49,249 bases of DNA from Bacteroidales bacterium. GTDB lineage: Bacteria; Bacteroidota; Bacteroidia; Bacteroidales; UBA932. Under the pieces are notes generated by a model, which was not told the origin of the DNA, searched no databases, and worked only from the letters and a program-made list of their open reading frames with translations. Shown piece by piece: positions 45,020-49,249 of this stretch. The translations under genes were made by a program, and so were the position numbers. Location of the stretch: positions 1 to 49,249 of the forward strand of contig JAFSQE010000004.1 of the NCBI GenBank assembly GCA_017446775.1, given 5' to 3'. Position 1 is the stretch's first letter; each line of letters begins with the position of its first letter.

Positions 45020-45607
45020 ATGAAGAACAAGGATTATAAGAAGAAACACGACATAGATAAGGAAGATCTGGCGGCAGAGGCAGCAGAGAACGCACAGGCG
45101 GCAGAAACGGCAGCGGAGACATCAGAAGATACCGCCTCCGGCGAGAGCGCTGCAGACGATGCGTTGCAGCAGGCAGTCAAGCGGGCGGCCGAGGCAGAAG
45201 ACAAATATCTGCGCCTGGCGGCAGAATTCGACAACTATCGCCGCCGTACCGCCAAAGAGAAACTCGATATGGTGAAAAGTGCAGGTGAGGATATCCTCAA
45301 GGGCATCCTTCCCGTACTTGACGATTGCGAAAGGGCTATCGAGCAGCTTGAGAAGACCCAGGCGAGCACCTTTGAGAAAGAGGGTACCGGCCTTATTTAC
45401 AGCAAGCTGCGCTCTTATGTAAAGAGTTGCGGGTTGGAAGAGATGGATGTCAGGGGCAAGGAGTTTGATACTGACACGGCAGAGGCTGTGGCCCAGATTC
45501 CGGCGCCGGACCCTGCCCTGAAAGGCAAGGTGGTGGAGGTTGTACAGAAAGGTTATACCCTGGGCGGCAAGGTCGTCAGGTTTGCCAAAGTCGTGATAGG
45601 ACTCTAA
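45020..45607 (+). CDS. grpE: Nucleotide exchange factor GrpE
   Basis: 195 aa. An acidic, alanine-rich N-terminus (about residues 12-55) leads into the long coiled-coil ([24 protein letters not shown]), then the four-helix region with VLDDCERAI and the C-terminal wing ([26 protein letters not shown]), all typical. GrpE releases ADP from DnaK. Partner gene dnaJ is 13 bases downstream; dnaK is not in the window. Confidence 0.95.
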   Translation: MKNKDYKKKHDIDKEDLAAEAAENAQAAETAAETSEDTASGESAADDALQQAVKRAAEAEDKYLRLAAEFDNYRRRTAKEKLDMVKSAGEDILKGILPVLDDCERAIEQLEKTQASTFEKEGTGLIYSKLRSYVKSCGLEEMDVRGKEFDTDTAEAVAQIPAPDPALKGKVVEVVQKGYTLGGKVVRFAKVVIGL

Positions 45608-45620
45608 AACAGGCGGCATT

Positions 45621-46778
45621 ATGGCAGAAAAAAGAGATTATTACGAGGTGCTGGGCGTTGCGCGCACAGCTACCGAAGAGGAGATAAAGAAGGCCTACCG
45701 CAAAAAGGCCATCCAGTATCACCCCGACAAGAATCCCGGCGACAAGGATGCCGAAGAGAAGTTCAAGGAGGCGGCAGAGGCCTATGACGTCCTCTCCAAT
45801 GCCGACAAGCGTGCCCGTTACGACCGTTACGGCCATGCCGGAGTAAGCGGCTCTGCGGCTGGTGGCGCGGGCGGATTTTCTATGGAGGACATCTTCTCGC
45901 AGTTTGGCGACATATTCGGCGACGCCTTTGGCGGAGCCTTTTCTGGCTTCGGGTTTGGCGGCGGACGCTCTTCTGCACGTCGTGTGCCTCGCGGCAGTGA
46001 CATCCGCATCCGTGTCAAGCTCCCCTTGAAGGATATAGTTCACGGAGTAGAGAAGACCGTGAAGATAAGCAAGCTGGTACAGTGCCCCGACTGCCACGGA
46101 CGCGGTGCGGCTAGCGAAGCCGACATAAAGACCTGCCCCGATTGCAACGGCACCGGTATGGTGACCCGCGTGCAAAAGACCATCCTGGGTGCGATGCAGA
46201 CCACCTCGCCGTGCCCGCGATGCGGCGGTGAGGGTAAGATTATAACCAATCCCTGCCGCAAGTGCAGCGGCAGCGGTCTGGTAAAACAGTCAGAAGAGAT
46301 AACCTTCAAGATACCTGCCGGTGTGGCAGAGGGGATGCAGCTCACCATCCAGGGCAAGGGCAATGCCGCCAAGGCTGGCGGTGTGCCGGGCAATCTGCTG
46401 GTAGTGATAGAGGAGGAACGCGATGCCGAGCTGGAGCGCGACGGCAACGATCTGATCTATTCTCTGTTCATCTCTGTGGCAGACGCCATAAACGGTTGCG
46501 AAGCCCAGGTTCCGTCGGTGGATGGGATGCTCAGGATAAAGATAGAGCCCGGTACCCAGCCTGGCAAGACGCTGCGCCTGCGCGGCAAGGGAGTTCCAGA
46601 CGTAAACGGCTATGGAACCGGCGATTTGCTGGTAATAGTGCAGGTCTGGATTCCGAAAAAAATCTCCAAAGAAGAGAAGGCTCTCGTTGAGCAACTGGGT
46701 CAGAGCGACAATTTCAAGGCGAAACCTACCCAGGACGAGAAGAGTTTCTTTAACCGCATCAGAAATATGTTCCGATAG
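45621..46778 (+). CDS. dnaJ: Chaperone DnaJ
   Basis: 385 aa. J domain with HPD at residues 34-36; a Gly/Phe-rich region ([14 protein letters not shown]); the cysteine-rich zinc domain with four repeats, [24 protein letters not shown] and CRKCSGSG; and the C-terminal substrate-binding domains. It stimulates DnaK ATPase and presents unfolded proteins. It overlaps nothing and is followed three bases later by an M23 peptidase gene, so that gene may share heat-shock control. Confidence 0.97.
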   Translation: MAEKRDYYEVLGVARTATEEEIKKAYRKKAIQYHPDKNPGDKDAEEKFKEAAEAYDVLSNADKRARYDRYGHAGVSGSAAGGAGGFSMEDIFSQFGDIFGDAFGGAFSGFGFGGGRSSARRVPRGSDIRIRVKLPLKDIVHGVEKTVKISKLVQCPDCHGRGAASEADIKTCPDCNGTGMVTRVQKTILGAMQTTSPCPRCGGEGKIITNPCRKCSGSGLVKQSEEITFKIPAGVAEGMQLTIQGKGNAAKAGGVPGNLLVVIEEERDAELERDGNDLIYSLFISVADAINGCEAQVPSVDGMLRIKIEPGTQPGKTLRLRGKGVPDVNGYGTGDLLVIVQVWIPKKISKEEKALVEQLGQSDNFKAKPTQDEKSFFNRIRNMFR

Positions 46779-46781
46779 GGT

Positions 46782-48467
46782 ATGAGGCGAAGGTTGGTTC
46801 TGACTGCTGTGCTGTTTCTCTCTTTGTGCGCTTTTGCACAGGATGCCCTTCGCGGCTATGCGATGCCGTTGGATATCGAACCTGTATCGTTTTCAAGTAC
46901 CTACGGCGAACTGCGCCACAACCATTTCCACGCCGGGCTGGACTGGCGCACCAACGCCCGCAGCGGATATGCACTGCACGCCATCAAGTCGGGTTATATC
47001 TGCCGCATTTCTGTCTCTCCGACGGGTTATGGCAACGCCATATACATCAATCATCCCGACGGCACGATGTCGGTATACGGCCACATGGACCGCTTTCGCC
47101 GCGATATCGCCACCCGTGTAAGGGAAGAGCAGTATAAGAACCGGAGGTATAAGGTAGACTTTGAGCTTGACCCGTCGCAGTTCCCGCTCCAGCGGGGGGA
47201 GGTGTTCGGCTGGTCAGGAAACACCGGATCTTCCGGCGGGCCGCACCTGCACATGGAGATCCGTCGCTCAGGCGGCAACCTGCCCCTCAATTATCTCGCA
47301 TCGGGGGCTTACCGGGTAGAAGACCATCAGCGGCCGGTCATTGGCAGAGTCGGCTTTTATGCCATAGAAGATTCCACCTCGGTGCCAGTTGTGCGCCGCC
47401 TGCAGATGGTCTCCAATCCCGACCGGTTCAAGGGGACGGTGGCAGTCAGCGAAAAATTCTACATAGCGATAGATGCCGTAGACCATATGGAGGGTACCAA
47501 CGGCCGTCTTGCTGTAGAGCGCTACAGCGTCTGGCTGGACGACGAAAAGATTTACGATTTCAAGGTGGGCGATGTGCCCTACAGCGAAGGTCGCTATTTT
47601 GCCTGCCTTGTCCAGCAGGGAGAGAAGGGGCACGATATGTTAAAAACGTGGTGCCAGCCCAACAACGGGTTGCTGTATAAGGTACACGCCGTTAACGATG
47701 GCATCATTACGCTGGAAGACGACCAGATTCACACCGTCCGGATCGTTGTTGCCGATTGCTTTGGCAATTCCACCGGATGCTCGTTATCCGTGAAGCGAAA
47801 TCCGGCCATCAAGGTTTACGGAGCGTCCGATTTCTCCGGTGCTGTAGCGGCGCTGTGGTATATGCCCACGCTCTATAGTTGCGACGGGATGACCATGATG
47901 ATAGATGCGGCATCGCTCAACGCCTCTGCCTACCTTGCCTGCAACCGTTTGGCAGATGCCAATCCTGACGCCGGCGTCTATTCCGATGTGTGGAGCATCG
48001 GCCGGGAAGATATCCACCTTCAGAAACCGCTCCGGTTGAGGTTGGAGACCTCCAGGGTGCCCGACAGGCTCAAGGATAAGGCCTACATTGCCGGCCGTGG
48101 CAGTCAGGGCGGGCAGTGGTATGTCGGTAACACTGCGGTGGAGGGTGGACTGCAGGCCAGCTGCCGCTTTGGGACATACTTTGTGGCGGTGGACACAATA
48201 GCGCCGACGCTCCGTCCCAGGGTATTGGATGGAGCTTCGCTGCCGGCAAACGGACGTTTTTCCATAGAGGCAGAGGATTCTGCCTCCGGAGTGGCAGAAT
48301 TTGATGTGCAGATGGATGGGGAGTGGATACTGTCACAGCTGGTGAAGGGGCGCATACAGGTTTATCCCGATGAGAGGCATCGCTCCGGAGCGCGGCACAC
48401 GGTAGAGGTTTCTGCCCGCGATCATTGCGGGAACTCTTCCCGGGTCAGGTTCCACGTGATCTACTAG
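46782..48467 (+). CDS. M23-family (LytM) metallopeptidase
   Basis: 561 aa. Signal peptide ending at CAFAQ. The peptidase domain is N-terminal: zinc ligands His50 and Asp54 in HFHAGLD and His157 in GPHLHME (His155 catalytic). These are the complete LytM motifs, so it is probably an active peptidoglycan endopeptidase in the periplasm or at the surface. The remaining 380 residues are beta-rich Ig-like repeats (AEDSASGVAEFDVQMDGEWI, HTVEVSARDHCGNSS). Its place right after dnaJ suggests joint transcription. Confidence 0.9.
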   Translation: MRRRLVLTAVLFLSLCAFAQDALRGYAMPLDIEPVSFSSTYGELRHNHFHAGLDWRTNARSGYALHAIKSGYICRISVSPTGYGNAIYINHPDGTMSVYGHMDRFRRDIATRVREEQYKNRRYKVDFELDPSQFPLQRGEVFGWSGNTGSSGGPHLHMEIRRSGGNLPLNYLASGAYRVEDHQRPVIGRVGFYAIEDSTSVPVVRRLQMVSNPDRFKGTVAVSEKFYIAIDAVDHMEGTNGRLAVERYSVWLDDEKIYDFKVGDVPYSEGRYFACLVQQGEKGHDMLKTWCQPNNGLLYKVHAVNDGIITLEDDQIHTVRIVVADCFGNSTGCSLSVKRNPAIKVYGASDFSGAVAALWYMPTLYSCDGMTMMIDAASLNASAYLACNRLADANPDAGVYSDVWSIGREDIHLQKPLRLRLETSRVPDRLKDKAYIAGRGSQGGQWYVGNTAVEGGLQASCRFGTYFVAVDTIAPTLRPRVLDGASLPANGRFSIEAEDSASGVAEFDVQMDGEWILSQLVKGRIQVYPDERHRSGARHTVEVSARDHCGNSSRVRFHVIY

Positions 48468-48489
48468 CTGCAAAATTTTGCGGTTCAGA

Positions 48490-48520
48490 TTTGGTGTAAT
48501 AAAAATTATTTCTATCTTTG
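48490..48520 (+). promoter_or_regulatory. Promoter of rplS-tRNA-Arg
   Basis: TTTG (48490-48493) and TATCTTTG (48513-48520) are separated by 19 bases, the best match to the Bacteroidota consensus in the window. Transcription would start near 48526. A 12-bp palindrome, GCAAAATTTTGC, lies just upstream at 48470-48481. Confidence 0.7.
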
Positions 48521-48533
48521 CAGTCCCAAAACT

Positions 48534-48570
48534 AGAGGCAACCTCTTGCGTGAAGGCTTTTAAGTCGCAA
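48534..48570 (+). promoter_or_regulatory. Structured 5' leader of rplS
   Basis: The leader from about 48526 to 48593 can form AGAGG/CCTCT (48534-48546, loop CAA) and TTGCG/CGCAA (48546-48570), the two stems meeting at one base. This could be an autoregulatory ribosomal-protein leader, as known for other L-protein genes. No family was matched, so the role is inferred. Confidence 0.35.
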
Positions 48571-48593
48571 TGTTGCAATAAATTAAGAGAGAA

Positions 48594-48965
48594 ATGGATT
48601 TACTTAAAGTAGCTCAGGACGCGTTGGCTCAGCAGCCCAAGGAGTTCCCCAACTTCAAGGCAGGTGACACTGTTACCGTCACTTACGTCATTAAAGAGGA
48701 GAACAAAGAGCGTCAGCAGAAATTCCGTGGCGTGGTTATTCAGCGTCGCGGTGCAGGTGTTACACAGACTTTCACTGTCCGCAAAATATCCAATGGCGTT
48801 GGTGTAGAGCGTATATTCCCCCTCGCATCTCCGTTCATTGACTCTATAGAGGTTAACAAGGTTGGTAAGGTACGTCGCGCGCGTATATTCTACCTCCGCA
48901 ACCTCACCGGCAAGAAAGCCCGCATCAAAGAGAAAAAGTACAACGCTGCGAAGGACGCTGAGTAG
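48594..48965 (+). CDS. rplS: 50S ribosomal protein L19
   Basis: 123 aa, normal for L19 of Bacteroidota. [35 protein letters not shown] and [20 protein letters not shown] are the conserved L19 core; the C-terminal [21 protein letters not shown] is also typical. It lies at the 30S-50S interface. The gene has its own strong promoter and a structured leader, and ends 18 bases before a tRNA-Arg, with which it appears to share a transcript up to the terminator at 49061-49086. Confidence 0.97.
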   Translation: MDLLKVAQDALAQQPKEFPNFKAGDTVTVTYVIKEENKERQQKFRGVVIQRRGAGVTQTFTVRKISNGVGVERIFPLASPFIDSIEVNKVGKVRRARIFYLRNLTGKKARIKEKKYNAAKDAE

Positions 48966-48983
48966 CATTGTATTTTTCACAAC

Positions 48984-49057
48984 GGCCGCGTAGCTCAACT
49001 GAATAGAGCACTTGACTACGGATCAAGAGGTTTTGGGTTTGAACCCCAACGTGGTCA
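48984..49057 (+). tRNA. tRNA-Arg (anticodon ACG)
   Basis: 74 nt cloverleaf: acceptor GGCCGCG/CGTGGTC (with two G-U pairs), D-stem GCTC/GAGC, anticodon stem CTTGA/TCAAG with loop CTACGGA (anticodon ACG at 49018-49020), five-base variable loop AGGTT, T-stem TTGGG/CCCAA. The discriminator base is A and CCA is not encoded. The D-loop (AACTGAATA) has A where G19 is expected and the T-loop (TTTGAAC) has T where C56 is expected, so the tertiary pair reads A19:U56; the Levitt pair reads A15:U48. It reads CGN Arg codons after A34 is modified to inosine. Confidence 0.93.
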
Positions 49058-49104
49058 CAAAGCTTCCCTTTTGGGAAGCTTTTTTTGTGACCACGTTGGG
49101 GTTC
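49041..49104. repeat. Inverted copy of the tRNA-Arg 3' end
   Basis: Bases 49085-49104 are the exact reverse complement of 49041-49060, that is, of tRNA positions 57 to 73 plus three downstream bases. With the terminator stem in the middle the whole structure is a 28-bp imperfect palindrome with one 4-base bulge (49081-49084). The right arm is followed by another small hairpin (GGGTTC-TGA-GAACCC, 49099-49113). Confidence 0.85.
49061..49086 (+). terminator. Rho-independent terminator after tRNA-Arg
   Basis: Stem AGCTTCCC/GGGAAGCT (49061-49068 and 49073-49080) with loop TTTT, followed by six T. It starts three bases after the tRNA and should end the rplS-tRNA transcript. Confidence 0.85.
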
Positions 49105-49113
49105 TGAGAACCC

Positions 49114-49249
49114 TAGTTATAAGGGGGCTCTGCCCCCTAACACCCCCGCGGCGCAACGCGCCGGCCTCCTCCGGAGGCTCTATCTCGTTTGCGTTTCTCA
49201 TCCCTTCCCGGGAAGGGGGCTTGAGGTACGCCTGCGACTTTTTTGCGAC
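49114..49249. repeat. Non-coding tail with consecutive GC-rich hairpins
   Basis: No gene is visible after the tRNA region. Perfect hairpins follow each other: AGGGGGC/GCCCCCT (49122-49138), GGCGC/GCGCC (49150-49162), GCCTCC/GGAGGC (49164-49178) and the palindrome CCCTTCCCGGGAAGGG (49202-49217). The first two resemble the unit at 26878-26985 read on the minus strand. This is probably a dispersed structured repeat; transcription or function is unknown. Confidence 0.6.

Noticed and set aside
48470-48481. The palindrome GCAAAATTTTGC as a terminator or operator
   Set aside because: It is self-complementary with no loop and no following T-run, and such AT-rich palindromes arise by chance; only its place near the rplS promoter is notable.
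1-49249. CRISPR arrays, rRNA genes, complete insertion sequences or prophage genes
   Set aside because: I saw no regularly spaced repeats, rRNA sequence, transposase, integrase or phage structural gene anywhere in the window.

Overview
The window is a bacterial chromosome segment from the phylum Bacteroidota, most likely a gut-type member of the order Bacteroidales. A Rikenellaceae/Alistipes-like organism would fit the GC-rich coding sequence, but the genus is an inference. The evidence for the phylum is a SusC/SusD pair, BACON and DUF5018-type lipoproteins, PUR-family (DUF3276), DUF4296 and DUF5606 proteins, a long NusB, lipoproteins with acidic residues after the lipobox, no clear Shine-Dalgarno sequences, and repeated TAnnTTTG -7 promoter boxes upstream of operons.

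Layout. 1-6.7 kb: an exported protein cut by the window edge, a FISUMP-type lipoprotein, folC, and divergently purL plus a DUF2461 gene. 6.75-26.9 kb: an accessory glycan-utilisation locus. A minus-strand arm holds a ROK regulator and a Tat-type DUF4434 lipoprotein. A divergent plus-strand arm holds an N-acylglucosamine 2-epimerase, SusC, SusD, a DUF5018-like lipoprotein, a phosphodiester glycosidase (NAGPA/DUF2233), a GHL10 protein, a BACON lipoprotein, a second GHL10 protein, an HGSNAT-like membrane acetyltransferase, an exported FAD oxidoreductase and an MFS sugar porter. 26.9-39.5 kb: mainly housekeeping genes (beta-barrel protein, mscL, an RNase D-like exonuclease, a lipoprotein, purM, dacB, two aminotransferases, deoC, a DUF4296 lipoprotein, purD, a membrane protein, a hypothetical, a PUR-family protein). 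39.6-49 kb: a dense plus-strand run: nusB, yajC, ybbR-like, coaE, DUF5606, rimO, fabG, grpE, dnaJ, an M23 peptidase, rplS and tRNA-Arg(ACG). The last 190 bases are non-coding and rich in hairpins.

The most unusual part is the 6.75-26.9 kb locus. It has the SusCD uptake core but no glycoside hydrolase of a classical polysaccharide-utilisation family that I recognise. The predicted enzymes point to N-acetylglucosamine chemistry: hydrolysis of a GlcNAc-1-phosphodiester-like bond (NAGPA), transmembrane acetylation of an amino sugar (HGSNAT-like), and GlcNAc/ManNAc epimerisation (AGE). Two paralogous GHL10 proteins carry different lipobox contexts, which suggests one acts on the surface and one in the periplasm. 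A perfect 10-bp inverted repeat lies between the divergent promoters and is a candidate operator for the ROK regulator. The substrate is unknown.

Other points of interest: a tRNA-Arg in which the normally invariant G19:C56 tertiary pair reads as A19:U56; an exact 20-nt inverted copy of that tRNA's 3' end directly after its terminator; two intergenic blocks of related GC-rich hairpins; a palindrome with sigma-54-like spacing before grpE; and a structured rplS leader.
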